Notes: generated by a model not told the origin, from the letters alone. Counted from the first letter of the stretch, positions 9,481-18,945 are shown. The stretch: DNA of 64,000 bases from CAZNPH01 sp964574985 (GCA_964574985.1 CAZNPH010000001.1:124001-188000), one strand, 5' to 3'. A program made the numbers and translations.

Positions 9481-9921
9481 TTATTCGTTTTCCAGGGTTT
9501 CGGGCACCAGGAAGTATTGCACATAGTAATTGACACCCACATAATGCCCCTTTCCCTGAATGTCCGCGAACAGGTAATTGCCCTTCCCATCAGGATTCCT
9601 GCAGGGCCTCATAATCGATATAATAATAGAAAGCACTGATCTCCTCTTCATTCTGATTCTCAACCTCCATGCGTGCTCCGTCTGCAAAAGGCATGACAAA
9701 ATAGCAAACCAGGCCCCTGCCCTCAGTGGGACCGGCAGCAAGAAGCAAACCGGAAAAAGGATATGCTTCATTCCATCCCTGTCCGAAAAAAGGACCGACG
9801 GGTGAAACAACGGAAGGAAAATCATTCCCGTCCCAGTACATTTTCAGGATGATGTCGTTCCTGCTCAACCGGGGAGGAAGAGGTGCAATGGTATTCCATA
9901 TATGTATTATTGAAGAAATAT
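9481..9921 (-). pseudogene. DUF2961-family gene remnant
   Basis: On the minus strand the frame opens directly after the GH2 stop codon and reads IIHIWNT, then RNDIILKMYWDG, VGPFFGQG and FYYYIDYEAL, all typical of DUF2961 carbohydrate-active proteins. It then stops. A second frame further on encodes GNYLFADIQGKGHYVGVNYY, the next conserved block of the family, and ends at 9481. The N-terminal region of about 70 residues, a middle block and everything after the GHYVG block are absent. This is therefore a twice-deleted, frameshifted relic at the tail of the GH2 operon. Confidence 0.8.
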
Positions 9922-12519
9922 TTAATCCAGTACAATGCTGGATTCATGTTTCGAATACCAGGGTCTGGCACGGACAATGCCTGTCCTGTGAACTCCGGTC
10001 AGTCTGACCTTTTTTACCTGTCCGGGCACAAGATCGAAAAAATTGTCCTCAAAATACCATTTGAATTCATCTCCCCGGTGATCTCCTTTCAACTCAATCC
10101 AACGGGCTATTTTATCCGTCGTAATCATGATTGCATCCCCGTCCTTTTCCAGGGATAATTTTGCATCCGGAAAACGGTTATGGTTTTCCGGGGTAATGTA
10201 TTCCAGTGAATCTGTGATTAAATTTCCCCGGGTATCATACAACTGGGCGTAAAGGGGGTTCTTGTTGAAAAACATGCCAAACCGGTCACAATCGGCCACC
10301 AGTGCGGAATCACCTTGTTCGATTCGCACATCTTTTTGAATGACCTGCAGATCTTCTGTTCCGTCCCGGTTTAAAAGTCTGATTACCAGTGTCCCCTCGA
10401 AATCAGATCCTGAATCATTGACCACCCAGACATTGATACTGTCACCCGGTTCAATGGACACCAGTATGGGCCGGTAAGCCCTTTTGATTGCATAATAGGA
10501 CATGTTGGGTTCCAGAAGGTCATCGATCAGACTGCTGTAGATCAGGGGAAAGGTATCATTCAGTTTCCACCAGTAATGCCCCCTGGTTTGCCGCGAAGCA
10601 TTCGCCTGCCAATGGGGTTTGCCTCTCCGGTAACGCCCGATGGTTGCGCGGATGTATTTGGAACAGCCGGCCCCCAGCATAAACAGCAGGCTTTCAGGCG
10701 ATCCGTCAGGATGGTAAAGTTCTTCCACGTGGCCCAGCCGGGCAGTGACCCAGTCATTGGCCACAATCAGGGAAGACCAGGCCGGAGGCAGAATATTATC
10801 CGAATCCTTTGTCCGATGAGCGATAAATCCCCCTTCAGGCCATTGCAGATCATCTCCGAGGTGTTGCTTCAATGTTTTGGAAAGGGCAACGGTGGTCCTG
10901 GTGTTTTCCGAGGGCAGCACAGGAAAATCCATTCCAGGCATATACCAGTCATAACTCCGGATGTGTGAATCCCCGGCTTCCGGATCATTTTTAAAACCGC
11001 CTCCGAAAGGTGAATTGGGTATATACAGCCTTTGCGGATCCAGTTTTTTGCATACCCGCCTGTAATGCACATCGAAAAGTTTCCGGTTGCCCTCGTCCAA
11101 TTGCGGGCTCTTTCTTTCATTGATCCCCAGAAAGGATTCGTTTCCACCGCACCAAAGCATCAAAGATGCATGGTGCTTCCATTTTTTGACACAGTTCTTC
11201 GCCTCGCTCACGCACAATTCAATGAATTCCGCAGACGAAGGAAAAGGTCCTCCCGTATGGGCAAATTCAGACCAGATCAGAATACCCCTTTTGTCCGCCT
11301 CATGAAAAAGCTCATCATTCCATGGATGGGACGGCCCCCAGGCCCTCAGGGAATTCATGCTGGCCAGCCGGGCAAGGTCCATGGTTGTTTTGAAAAGCTT
11401 GTTATCCCAGACATGTGATGCCTTAGGTAATTGGGTAAGATTCGCCCCCCACAATTTGACCTTCTTTCCATTGATGGCAACATCGAAATTTTCGGTGACA
11501 ACCATCTTCCTGATCCCGATATATTTAATATCCCTGTCAACGGTTTTCCCTTCCATTATGAGTTCCGTTTCCAGCCGGTACAATGGCTGAGCCCCGTACC
11601 CCGAGGGAAACCACAATTCAGGATGGTCAATGGTGAACGTACCGCCGGATGAAGAGGAATAAACATCTCCGCCAGGCATATACAGGGTATGCCTGCATGT
11701 TGTTTTCACCCCGGAATACTTGGCAATATGTGCTTTCACCGAAAGACGAGCCCTGGTTAGATTCTCATCAACAAACTGTTCAACATCAATCCATGATATC
11801 TCAGCATGGTCAACAGGCTCCAGGAGCACTTCGTCATAGATCCCGATGGGCGTGAAACTGGGTTTCGGGCCGTTGAAGAAATTAAAATCTTCCCGCTGTT
11901 TCCTGATATACCGCAGAATGTCCCCCCCTTTATCCACAAATTCCTGTGCCCCTTTGCTGTTTTCAAGCCAGGGACGGGGAGCAAAAAAATGTATCAGGAG
12001 AACATTTTTTTGAAGCAGCCTTCCGGTTACATCGATCCGTGCAGGCAGAAAACAACTCCGGTTGCTGAATATCTTCCTGCCGTTCAGATATACATCGGCA
12101 ATGGTATCCAGCCCCCTGAAATTCAAAAAAACCCTGCCGGCTTCCACCCGGTTAAAAGTGGTCCAGTATATCCAGTCCTTTTGGGCCACCCACAGGCATG
12201 GTTCCTGTTTGCCCGGTTTTATTGGATCGTCTATGATTCCTTTTTCGGTCAAAACATCGTGCACCTGTGCAGGAATCCTGCAGTCATAAACCTTTTCCCG
12301 GTTGGTAACAATCTTATCAATATCCGGATCCGGCAGTTCCCCGTTTTCTTCCAGTGCATACAATTTCCAGTTCTTCAAGGATTTACCCTGATTGCCCGGA
12401 CGGCCGTGTCCGGTTCTGTACAAAGCACTTTCAGAATCATTATTGCCTGATATACGGGTACCCGCAAACAATCCTGCCAGGCCTGCCGATGAATTGCGTA
12501 AAAAAATCCTTCGCTTCAT
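9922..12519 (-). CDS. Exported glycoside hydrolase family 2 enzyme
   Basis: The protein of about 865 aa has the GH2 layout: jelly-roll sugar-binding domain (FLNFRGLDTIADVYLNGR), immunoglobulin-like domain, then a TIM barrel with WGANLTQLP, NSLRAWG and the acid/base motif WCGGNES. It is nearest in style to beta-mannosidase-like GH2 members, but the substrate cannot be read from sequence. I chose the start MKRRIFLRNSSAGLAGL because it begins a twin-arginine-like signal; an upstream in-frame ATG would run into the preceding gene. It lies 55 bp after the DUF1080 gene in a minus-strand operon with a Gfo/Idh oxidoreductase, and is followed by a DUF2961 relic. Confidence 0.85.
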   Translation of the reverse strand: MKRRIFLRNSSAGLAGLFAGTRISGNNDSESALYRTGHGRPGNQGKSLKNWKLYALEENGELPDPDIDKIVTNREKVYDCRIPAQVHDVLTEKGIIDDPIKPGKQEPCLWVAQKDWIYWTTFNRVEAGRVFLNFRGLDTIADVYLNGRKIFSNRSCFLPARIDVTGRLLQKNVLLIHFFAPRPWLENSKGAQEFVDKGGDILRYIRKQREDFNFFNGPKPSFTPIGIYDEVLLEPVDHAEISWIDVEQFVDENLTRARLSVKAHIAKYSGVKTTCRHTLYMPGGDVYSSSSGGTFTIDHPELWFPSGYGAQPLYRLETELIMEGKTVDRDIKYIGIRKMVVTENFDVAINGKKVKLWGANLTQLPKASHVWDNKLFKTTMDLARLASMNSLRAWGPSHPWNDELFHEADKRGILIWSEFAHTGGPFPSSAEFIELCVSEAKNCVKKWKHHASLMLWCGGNESFLGINERKSPQLDEGNRKLFDVHYRRVCKKLDPQRLYIPNSPFGGGFKNDPEAGDSHIRSYDWYMPGMDFPVLPSENTRTTVALSKTLKQHLGDDLQWPEGGFIAHRTKDSDNILPPAWSSLIVANDWVTARLGHVEELYHPDGSPESLLFMLGAGCSKYIRATIGRYRRGKPHWQANASRQTRGHYWWKLNDTFPLIYSSLIDDLLEPNMSYYAIKRAYRPILVSIEPGDSINVWVVNDSGSDFEGTLVIRLLNRDGTEDLQVIQKDVRIEQGDSALVADCDRFGMFFNKNPLYAQLYDTRGNLITDSLEYITPENHNRFPDAKLSLEKDGDAIMITTDKIARWIELKGDHRGDEFKWYFEDNFFDLVPGQVKKVRLTGVHRTGIVRARPWYSKHESSIVLD

Positions 12520-12574
12520 TTTTAATACACGCACAGGGTTTAAAATTTCATCCTCTCCGGTCCCAAACGGAACA

Positions 12575-13321
12575 CTACAATTCCCTGATCCATATATTCC
12601 TGAAGCTGACCGGATTGCCGTGGTCCTGCAATTGCAGTGGCTCTTTCGGGTCATGGGCTGTGTATTCAGGAAGCCCCTTGAAAGTGGTTTTACCTTTCAA
12701 TTCCACATGATTCTGGATCAATACGTTGTTGTGAAGTACGGTCATGGTTGCCGGGGACTTCAAACTTCCGTCAGTGTTGAACCTGGGCGCCCTGTATATG
12801 ATGTCATATGTCTGCCATTCGCCAGGGGGCCGGCAGGCATTGACCAGGGGCATATACTGCTTGTAGATAGAACCGGCCTGGCCGTTCGAATAGGTCCTGT
12901 TGTTGTAACTATCCAGTACCTGCAGTTCATACCTTCCCTGCAGGAAAATCCCACTGTTGCCCCTGCCCTGGCCTTTTCCGGTGACTTCATAAGGGGTCCT
13001 CCATTCAATATGCAACTGGCAATCACCAAAGGATTTTTTGGTCTGTATTGCACCGGTTTTCGGAACCACGGTCATGGCATCATTCTCGATCTTCCAGGGT
13101 GCTTTTCCCCCGTTTACGCTTTCCCACTCAGACAGATCCGTTCCGTCAAAAAGAACAATGGCATCGGAGGGGGGCATGGTTCCTTCTCCCGGTTGAATGA
13201 TCTCCGGTTCCGGTTCCCATACTTCCGTTTCCTTCGGATCCATCTCCTGTGCCATTGCAATAAAGGTTAAAAAAAGTGCTGAAATTCCAAAAATAGCAAT
13301 TTTTAATGTTCTGTTTTTCAT
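12575..13321 (-). CDS. DUF1080 protein (3-keto-disaccharide hydrolase family), exported
   Basis: DUF1080 (PF06439) has a concanavalin-like beta-sandwich; characterised members act on 3-keto-glycosides produced by Gfo/Idh-type oxidoreductases. This 248 aa copy has a classical signal peptide (residues 1-24, ending AMAQ) followed by the family motifs LFDGTDLSEWESVNG, WRTPYEVTGKGQGRGNSG, and the C-terminal GLPEYTAHDPKEPLQLQDHG. It lies directly after a TAT-type Gfo/Idh gene (32 bp gap), so the pair could oxidise and then cleave glycosides outside the cytoplasm. Function is inferred from family and context. Confidence 0.88.
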   Translation of the reverse strand: MKNRTLKIAIFGISALFLTFIAMAQEMDPKETEVWEPEPEIIQPGEGTMPPSDAIVLFDGTDLSEWESVNGGKAPWKIENDAMTVVPKTGAIQTKKSFGDCQLHIEWRTPYEVTGKGQGRGNSGIFLQGRYELQVLDSYNNRTYSNGQAGSIYKQYMPLVNACRPPGEWQTYDIIYRAPRFNTDGSLKSPATMTVLHNNVLIQNHVELKGKTTFKGLPEYTAHDPKEPLQLQDHGNPVSFRNIWIREL

Positions 13322-13353
13322 ATCATGTAATCTTAATAAATGTTAATGAGTTT

Positions 13354-14682
13354 TTATACCTCCGGGAGCTGATAAGGTTTCCTGTAATGAGGTGTCAGCA
13401 ATGCCGTGGCCTCTTTATTGTCAACAATGGTATTGTTTTTTTCATCATAGATGAGCCTGCTGCCCGTACGATATGCTATATTGCCCAGGTGGGCATACAA
13501 AGCGGCACGATGGCCGATCTCAATGTCACCGGCCGGTTTTTCCCTTGATTTGACACATTTCACAAAATCTTCCGTATGGTTCAGGTGGGATTTTCTGTCA
13601 CTGAACTGCATGGGAGGGGCCTGCATTCTTTTCCCGTCATCATCTTCCTCAACATATACTTCCCAGTTCGAGCGGTCAGCGATCAGGGTCCCGTTGGTAC
13701 CTATAAACGCCGCACCAAACCGTCTGTCGTATGGCCCCTGCTGAATGCCTCCATTATGTTCCCAGCAAATGACAAAATTATCCATTGCATACAAGACATT
13801 CTGGGTATCAGCTGTTTCCAGGGCATTGTCCCCGTGTGCAAAAATACCACCGGTGGCTGAAACCGACTTCGGTGGTGATTTGACATTCATTGCCCACAGG
13901 GGCATATCGATCAAATGCACACCCCAGTCAGTCATCAATCCGCCCCCGTAATCCCAGAACATCCTCCAGGAACCGTGGAACCTGTTCCGGTTGAACGGTC
14001 TTTTGGGAGCCGGACCAAGCCACATATCGTAATCAACACCTTCGGGAACGGGTCGGTCAGGTACGGGTGGATTGCCCGCACCGTAATTGAAATTGGCCCA
14101 GATATTGACCCTCCGTATCTTACCCAGACGGCCGGAACTGATGAAATTCATTGCCGATTGCCAGTGGGTTCCGCTTCGTTGCTGCTGTCCCACTGTAACG
14201 ATCCGGTTATATTTCCGTGCGGCTGACAACATGATGTTGCATTCGGTAATTGAATTGGCCAGGGGCTTTTCCACATAGACATCCTTGCCTGCCTGGCATG
14301 CATGAACGGTTGGCAGGCAGTGCCAGTGATCCGGAGTGCCGATCACCACCGCATCGATGTCTTTCCTTTCGAGCAATTTGCGGTAGTCCCCGTAGAATTC
14401 CGGTTTTTTCTTGCCGGTAATCTGTACTGCATCCGCCGCACGTTCTTCCAGGACGTTTTGATCCACATCGCACATGGCGGCAAGCTCCACTCCCGGCATT
14501 TTCAGCATATCCCTTGCATCGACAAATCCCATACTGTTGCAGCCGATCAAACCGATGACCAGCTTGTCACTGGGAGAAACACGCCCGGAGGCCAGTAATG
14601 AAGAAGGCAGCGCGGATGCGGTTCCTGCAGTGGCCATGGCCATGGCAGAATTTCTGATGAATTTTCGTCTGTTTTGTCTCAT
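13354..14682 (-). CDS. Gfo/Idh/MocA oxidoreductase with TAT signal
   Basis: This is an NAD(P)-dependent sugar oxidoreductase of the glucose-fructose oxidoreductase type. The twin-arginine motif NRRKFIRNSAM is followed by a hydrophobic stretch, which fits export of a folded cofactor-bound enzyme. The Rossmann segment IGLIGCNSMG, the Asp-ending beta strand MCDVD, GTPDHWHCLP and the catalytic VEKPLA are all present. The second half has GGGLMTDWGVHLID. It is 442 aa, the usual length of this subgroup, and resembles the second intact member at 24415-25740. It heads the minus-strand run with DUF1080 and GH2. Confidence 0.93.
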   Translation of the reverse strand: MRQNRRKFIRNSAMAMATAGTASALPSSLLASGRVSPSDKLVIGLIGCNSMGFVDARDMLKMPGVELAAMCDVDQNVLEERAADAVQITGKKKPEFYGDYRKLLERKDIDAVVIGTPDHWHCLPTVHACQAGKDVYVEKPLANSITECNIMLSAARKYNRIVTVGQQQRSGTHWQSAMNFISSGRLGKIRRVNIWANFNYGAGNPPVPDRPVPEGVDYDMWLGPAPKRPFNRNRFHGSWRMFWDYGGGLMTDWGVHLIDMPLWAMNVKSPPKSVSATGGIFAHGDNALETADTQNVLYAMDNFVICWEHNGGIQQGPYDRRFGAAFIGTNGTLIADRSNWEVYVEEDDDGKRMQAPPMQFSDRKSHLNHTEDFVKCVKSREKPAGDIEIGHRAALYAHLGNIAYRTGSRLIYDEKNNTIVDNKEATALLTPHYRKPYQLPEV

Positions 14683-14723
14683 GTTAAATTATTATGATTA
14701 ATAAATGGTTTTTAAGGTATCTG

Positions 14724-14731
14724 CAAATTTA
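14724..14731 (-). promoter_or_regulatory. Bacteroidota -7 box (TAAATTTG)
   Basis: On the minus strand this octamer matches TAnnTTTG and lies about 40 bp before the Gfo/Idh start at 14682. No matching -33 TTG is seen at the expected distance, so the call is tentative. Confidence 0.4.
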
Positions 14732-14876
14732 ATGAGTATTTTCAATTATTGCCGGTCTGCCTGCTATGTATATTTCAAGGGGCATTGATTTTTCAGGAAT
14801 ACGCATAGGAAATCCCATAAACATAGAAATGCTTCCTCATTTTATTCCTGCCGACATATTGCTTATGCCATAAGTA

Positions 14877-15374
14877 TCATGAAGGAGGAGTCTGTATCCT
14901 GCTTTTCCTGTCCTTCAGATAAACCAGAAGGAAAACAGGAAAACCAATAATGATTAAGGCATTGATAATTGCCGAAATAAGTACTCCAACGGTAATTAAT
15001 CCCCCGATCTCAATTCCGGTTATGCTGATTTCCGGAACCAGGAAGATCAAAATGGCAGCCACATAGGATATATACCAGATGATGTTGGCTACCGAAGCTG
15101 CCTTCAGCAGTCCGGTCATTTCCCGGTTATTATATAAACGGATCCCTCCGAAAAGAAAAAGCACACCTATCAGCATCATCAGAGGCACAAAAACAATCCA
15201 GATGGTATATAATGAAACAATGGTCTGTCGTATATCAAATCCCTCGGGATATTCCATATAATCCGGGAGCAATTCCAAAAACAGGTTCTGAGCGGCAAGA
15301 AAAAAAATCCCCAGGAGTCCGAGAAAAATAGCGGCGGCACCGTATATGATTGCTACAATACCAAGTCCTTTCAT
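14877..15374 (-). CDS. Four-helix integral membrane protein, unknown function
   Basis: The 165 aa product has four hydrophobic segments (about residues 3-28, 50-76, 88-110 and 120-148) and a short basic tail (LKDRKSR). I do not recognise a named family; it has the look of small Bacteroidota membrane proteins with a DUF-like four-helix fold. It follows the coiled-coil gene by 33 bp on the same strand, after a universal stress protein gene, so a stress-related membrane role is possible but only by association. Confidence 0.65.
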   Translation of the reverse strand: MKGLGIVAIIYGAAAIFLGLLGIFFLAAQNLFLELLPDYMEYPEGFDIRQTIVSLYTIWIVFVPLMMLIGVLFLFGGIRLYNNREMTGLLKAASVANIIWYISYVAAILIFLVPEISITGIEIGGLITVGVLISAIINALIIIGFPVFLLVYLKDRKSRIQTPPS

Positions 15375-15407
15375 ATTAATTTAGTTAAGTCCTAAGCTGT
15401 CTATAGC

Positions 15408-15971
15408 TCATTTCCGGCTTCCGGAGAGTGCCTGATTGATGCTGTCCCTTATTTTTCTGGATTGTTCGGAAAACCAGCTTTTCATGCTCCTCCACTGTTC
15501 TCCCGAATCCTCTCTGGCCTCATCCAGCTTTTTGACCAGCTTTTCCTTTTCCTTGTTCAGGTCGTTCAGGAAATGCTGAAAATCCTTTTCCGAATCCTTT
15601 TTTGCCCGGTCTGCAAATACTTCCAGCTCCTTTAATCTTTCTGCCAGAAGTTCAAGCTTTTCCTCGGCTTGCCTGATGAAATCGGCCCGGGTTACTTCCG
15701 CCTGGGAGTATTCTTTTTCAAATACATTTTTGGCCTTTTCCCAGCTGTCATCATCAGACTCCTGGAGTTTTTCATATGCCGACTTAAACTTCTCCCTGGT
15801 TTCGATCAACTCCTCCAGCTCCTCATTCAATGATTCCATCTGGATATTAAACCTGTTTTTCAGCCGTTTCAGCTCTTCCAGTATATCTGTTTCCCTTTCA
15901 TAGATCTCTGCCATTACAGTTTTGAACTTGATCTCAGCCTGATTCAAATATTCGTTTTTTTTCTTTTCCAT
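15408..15971 (-). CDS. Coiled-coil protein, unknown function
   Basis: The 187 aa protein is almost entirely charged alpha-helix rich in Glu and Lys with Leu spacing, predicted as a long coiled coil from about residue 5 to 150. A short tail (MKSWFSEQSRKIRDS) looks amphipathic. There is no signal peptide or enzyme motif. It sits between a universal stress protein gene (55 bp upstream) and a four-helix membrane protein, suggesting one minus-strand transcription unit. Confidence 0.7.
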   Translation of the reverse strand: MEKKKNEYLNQAEIKFKTVMAEIYERETDILEELKRLKNRFNIQMESLNEELEELIETREKFKSAYEKLQESDDDSWEKAKNVFEKEYSQAEVTRADFIRQAEEKLELLAERLKELEVFADRAKKDSEKDFQHFLNDLNKEKEKLVKKLDEAREDSGEQWRSMKSWFSEQSRKIRDSINQALSGSRK

Positions 15972-16026
15972 TGAATTTAGATTTTGTTTGATGATTAATG
16001 ATCCATATTGACTTTATGGGGTGCAG

Positions 16027-16878
16027 TCAATGCTTTTCTTCATGGAAGATCAGCAATGGCAGTGTAACCCTTGCTGCCAATTTACGGGTAATGCTCTTGT
16101 TGAATATTTTTTCGATAAAGCCCCGGTTCTCTTTCAGCAATGCGATTAGATCACCCTTAATGTCCCTGGCGGTTTGGTCAAGGTAATCGATGATGTCCTT
16201 GCCTTTGGTAACCTGAAAATCAATTTCGGGATAATCCACTTCATTCTGAACAAGTTCCTTCAAGCCTTTTTGACGGATTTTCTCTTCAAGATCAAGATCT
16301 TCCGTTACATGTAAGGCAATGATTTTGGCTTTGAAAGGACGTGCCAGACGCACCAGTTCCTTGATGGAATGCAAGTCTTCCTCGTGATAATCGGTGGCAT
16401 AAATGATCCTTTCCATATCTTCGAATTTGGCATCAGGATGAATGACCCATACGGGTTTTTTGGATTTGTCCATGATCCTGTAATTGCTCTGCCCGAAAAG
16501 ATCAAGGAATGATTCCTCTTCACGCTTGCCGGTCAGGAAGATATATTCAATGGAGGGATCCTCTGAAAAGGCGATGATGGATTCAGCGGGAACCCCCTCA
16601 ACCACATTGTATTTCAAGGGAACACCCGGCCCTTTGAGCCCGCGGCTTATGTCCTCCATCATTCTGCCCAGGCTTTTGTTGGCATCCTCTGTAAGGGTCT
16701 GCATTTCCAGGGGCATTTCGGGGGACATCTGTGTGGTACCCGGTATTGACATCAGCATGGTGTTCAGTATATGAACCACTTTTACGCCAAGATCCAAACG
16801 TCTGGCGATTTCAATGGCATAATGTATGGTATTTCTGGATTCCTGTGAAAAATCTGTTGGCACAAATATTTCATTCAT
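16027..16878 (-). CDS. Universal stress protein, tandem UspA domains
   Basis: The 283 aa protein carries two UspA-like domains: the first starts MNEIFVPTDFSQES with HYAIEIARRL, the second starts near residue 138 with RIIYATDYHEED and continues with ALHVTED and KGKDIIDYLDQTA. Tandem Usp proteins bind nucleotides or respond to energy and envelope stress in the cytoplasm. The canonical G-2x-G-9x-G(S/T) ATP loop is not obvious in either half. It is the first gene of a three-gene minus-strand group. Confidence 0.85.
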   Translation of the reverse strand: MNEIFVPTDFSQESRNTIHYAIEIARRLDLGVKVVHILNTMLMSIPGTTQMSPEMPLEMQTLTEDANKSLGRMMEDISRGLKGPGVPLKYNVVEGVPAESIIAFSEDPSIEYIFLTGKREEESFLDLFGQSNYRIMDKSKKPVWVIHPDAKFEDMERIIYATDYHEEDLHSIKELVRLARPFKAKIIALHVTEDLDLEEKIRQKGLKELVQNEVDYPEIDFQVTKGKDIIDYLDQTARDIKGDLIALLKENRGFIEKIFNKSITRKLAARVTLPLLIFHEEKH

Positions 16879-17020
16879 GTTTTGAAGGATTAGAATTCAA
16901 TGATAATAAATATTATTGTTGAATAATATAGAAAAAAAAAGTTAATTATCAAAATCACTTACCCTGTCAGCAGGGATATGGAAATTTCCCTGAGGAATTC
17001 TTATTCAGCAAAGGATTTTG

Positions 17021-17028
17021 TATGTTTG
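17021..17028 (+). promoter_or_regulatory. Bacteroidota -7 box (TATGTTTG)
   Basis: The octamer matches TAnnTTTG and lies 34 bp before the TTG start of the SMP-30 gene. A convincing -33 element is not seen. Confidence 0.5.
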
Positions 17029-17061
17029 CTTTTGTCTGATTGAACATCCACAAAAATCGTC

Positions 17062-18012
17062 TTGGCAAGAAAAACCGGAAATATTCTATTGATCATGCTC
17101 ACGGCACTTTTTTTTTCATGCGCTTCATCCGGGGACAACAGTGATTCCAAATTGCTTTTGGATTCCCATGCAGTATTGGGGGAAGGCGCCATCTGGAACC
17201 ACTCCGAAAACAAATATTACTGGGTGGATATCGAACAGGGCATTTTGCACAGCTACCACCCGGCTGACTGCAAGCAGGAACACTTTGAACTCGGTCACCG
17301 TGCAGGCACGGTGGTACCCGAAGAGCCAGGCACAGTCATTGTCGCCCTGGAAAACGGGATACACCGTTTTGATCCCGTTACCGGGGAACTCACTTTTCTT
17401 CTTAACCCCGAAAGTGACCTGGAAGATATGCGGTACAACGACGGTAAATGTGATCCATCTGGAAGATTCTGGGTAGGAAGCATGGCCGTCCGCGGTGAAA
17501 GAAAAAACAGGGCATCCCTTTACAGGATGGACAATGATACAACCATTACCCGGGTTCTGGAAAACATAACTGTTTCAAACGGGATTTGCTGGTCAGCCGA
17601 TGAAACCAAAATGTATTATACCGATTCCCCCACAAAAGAAATCTGGCAATTTGACTATGACCGGAACACAGGGAACATCTCCAACAAAAAAGTTGTGATC
17701 AAAACCGGCGATGGAATGGGTGTCCCCGATGGCATGGCCATCGATTCCGAAGGTATGTTATGGGTCGCACATTACGGAGGATCCGGTGTATATTGCTGGA
17801 ATCCGCGAACAGGGCAGCTTCTCAGAAAAATCCATGTCCCTGCCAGAAATGTCACATCCTGCGCTTTTGGCGGCAAAGACCTGAAATCATTGTTCATTAC
17901 CACCGCTGGCGGATCCGGTGACAAATCCGACAATTCACCCGATGGCAATGTGTTTGTGGCCCGACCGGGTGTAATTGGCACAAAAGCAAACTTCTACAGA
18001 CCAGGCCAATAG
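17062..18012 (+). CDS. SMP-30/gluconolactonase-like lipoprotein
   Basis: SMP-30/LRE proteins are six-bladed beta-propellers that open sugar lactones, using a divalent metal. Here LGEGAIWNHSENKYYWVDI near residues 38-57, YNDGKCDPSGRFWVGSM near 130 and SNGICWS near 172 provide the conserved Glu, Asn and Asp metal-site residues. I chose the TTG start because it gives a complete lipoprotein signal (MARKTGNILLIML then LFFSC); the next ATG (17095) would lose the basic n-region. The gene is followed after 14 bp by a TIM-barrel isomerase-like gene. A lactonase beside exported sugar oxidoreductases fits hydrolysis of lactones they form. Confidence 0.87.
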   Translation: MARKTGNILLIMLTALFFSCASSGDNSDSKLLLDSHAVLGEGAIWNHSENKYYWVDIEQGILHSYHPADCKQEHFELGHRAGTVVPEEPGTVIVALENGIHRFDPVTGELTFLLNPESDLEDMRYNDGKCDPSGRFWVGSMAVRGERKNRASLYRMDNDTTITRVLENITVSNGICWSADETKMYYTDSPTKEIWQFDYDRNTGNISNKKVVIKTGDGMGVPDGMAIDSEGMLWVAHYGGSGVYCWNPRTGQLLRKIHVPARNVTSCAFGGKDLKSLFITTAGGSGDKSDNSPDGNVFVARPGVIGTKANFYRPGQ

Positions 18013-18026
18013 TAAGAAAAGATACC

Positions 18027-18890
18027 ATGATCATCAAACGCAGAGAATTTCTGAAAACCGCCCTCCAAGGTACGGCGGCAATAACTACATTTCCTGTTTG
18101 GATCAACGCATGTACATCATACGGACGGACCGATCTCAGCAAAATAGGACTGATGACATTCACCGTCAGCAATGAAATGAAACAGGATTACAGAAAAACA
18201 CTCGAACAGGTATCTGATATAGGATATACCTACCTGGAAATCGGAAATGATTACGGCGAAAGTCCTGAAGAATTCATGTCCTTTCTTAACAGGATTGACC
18301 TGATCCCCCTTGCCGGCGGATCACACATGAGTTATCTCATCGAAGAAGAAAATCTCCGGCCCATGATTGACAAATCCCTCAGGATGGGGAAAAAATATTT
18401 GGTTTGCTACTGGCCATGGATAGATTCCGGTGAAAACCTGAATCCCGACAAAATCAGAATGGCTGCAGACAATCTCAACAAGGTCGGGAAGATATGCCAA
18501 AGAGAAGGCATCCGTTTCGCCGTACATAACCATGACAAGGAATTTCTGAACATTCAGGGAATGATACCTTATGATTATTTCCTCGAGCATACAGACCCGG
18601 GACAGGTTTGTTTTGAAATAGATCTTTATTGGATTAAAAAGGCCAAATCAGATCCGGTAGAATATTTCAGAAAATATCCCGGACGCTTTGAATTGGTTCA
18701 TGTGAAGGATATGGACAATACGCCCGAACGGTCTTTTGCCTGCGTGGGCAACGGAATCATAGATTTTGAAGAGATATTCGCATATGCCGACATGGCCGGA
18801 TTTAAACACCTGATTGTTGAACATGATAAACCGGAAAATCCTATGGAATGTGTCCGGTCAAGTTACGAATATTTGCAAAAGATCCTGTAA
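18027..18890 (+). CDS. Xylose-isomerase-like TIM-barrel protein, exported
   Basis: The protein is of the sugar phosphate isomerase/epimerase (AP endonuclease 2) superfamily. It has a twin-arginine-like leader (KRREFLKTALQG, hydrophobic, Cys near 29). Barrel motifs include GYTYLEIGNDYGE near 70, FAVHNHDKEF near 170, CFEIDLYWIKKA near 195, and a closing LIVEHDKPE near 270, with Glu, His and Asp positions typical of the metal site. Related proteins encoded beside Gfo/Idh and DUF1080 genes have been linked to 3-keto-sugar metabolism. It shares an operon with the SMP-30 gene. Confidence 0.87.
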   Translation: MIIKRREFLKTALQGTAAITTFPVWINACTSYGRTDLSKIGLMTFTVSNEMKQDYRKTLEQVSDIGYTYLEIGNDYGESPEEFMSFLNRIDLIPLAGGSHMSYLIEEENLRPMIDKSLRMGKKYLVCYWPWIDSGENLNPDKIRMAADNLNKVGKICQREGIRFAVHNHDKEFLNIQGMIPYDYFLEHTDPGQVCFEIDLYWIKKAKSDPVEYFRKYPGRFELVHVKDMDNTPERSFACVGNGIIDFEEIFAYADMAGFKHLIVEHDKPENPMECVRSSYEYLQKIL

Positions 18891-18900
18891 TCCGCATGAT

Positions 18901-18933
18901 CCGGCAGAATTTATTTGCATTTTGACCTGCCGG
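18901..18933. promoter_or_regulatory. Inverted repeat straddling a promoter element
   Basis: CCGGCAG (18901-18907) and CTGCCGG (18927-18933) form a perfect 7-bp inverted repeat with a 19-base AT-rich spacer that contains the TTTG -33 box of the DUF1080 promoter. It could be an operator, or a weak terminator for the upstream operon, although no T-run follows. Confidence 0.45.
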
Positions 18934-18945
18934 GTATTAATTTTG
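18914..18945 (+). promoter_or_regulatory. Bacteroidota promoter, TTTG-20-TAATTTTG
   Basis: TTTG at 18914-18917 and TAATTTTG at 18938-18945 are separated by 20 bp, the normal Bacteroidota spacing. The start codon of the DUF1080 gene follows 37 bp later. Confidence 0.65.

Noticed and set aside
12520..12654. Longer GH2 start at 12654
   Set aside because: It would overlap the DUF1080 coding region and adds 45 residues that do not resemble a leader.
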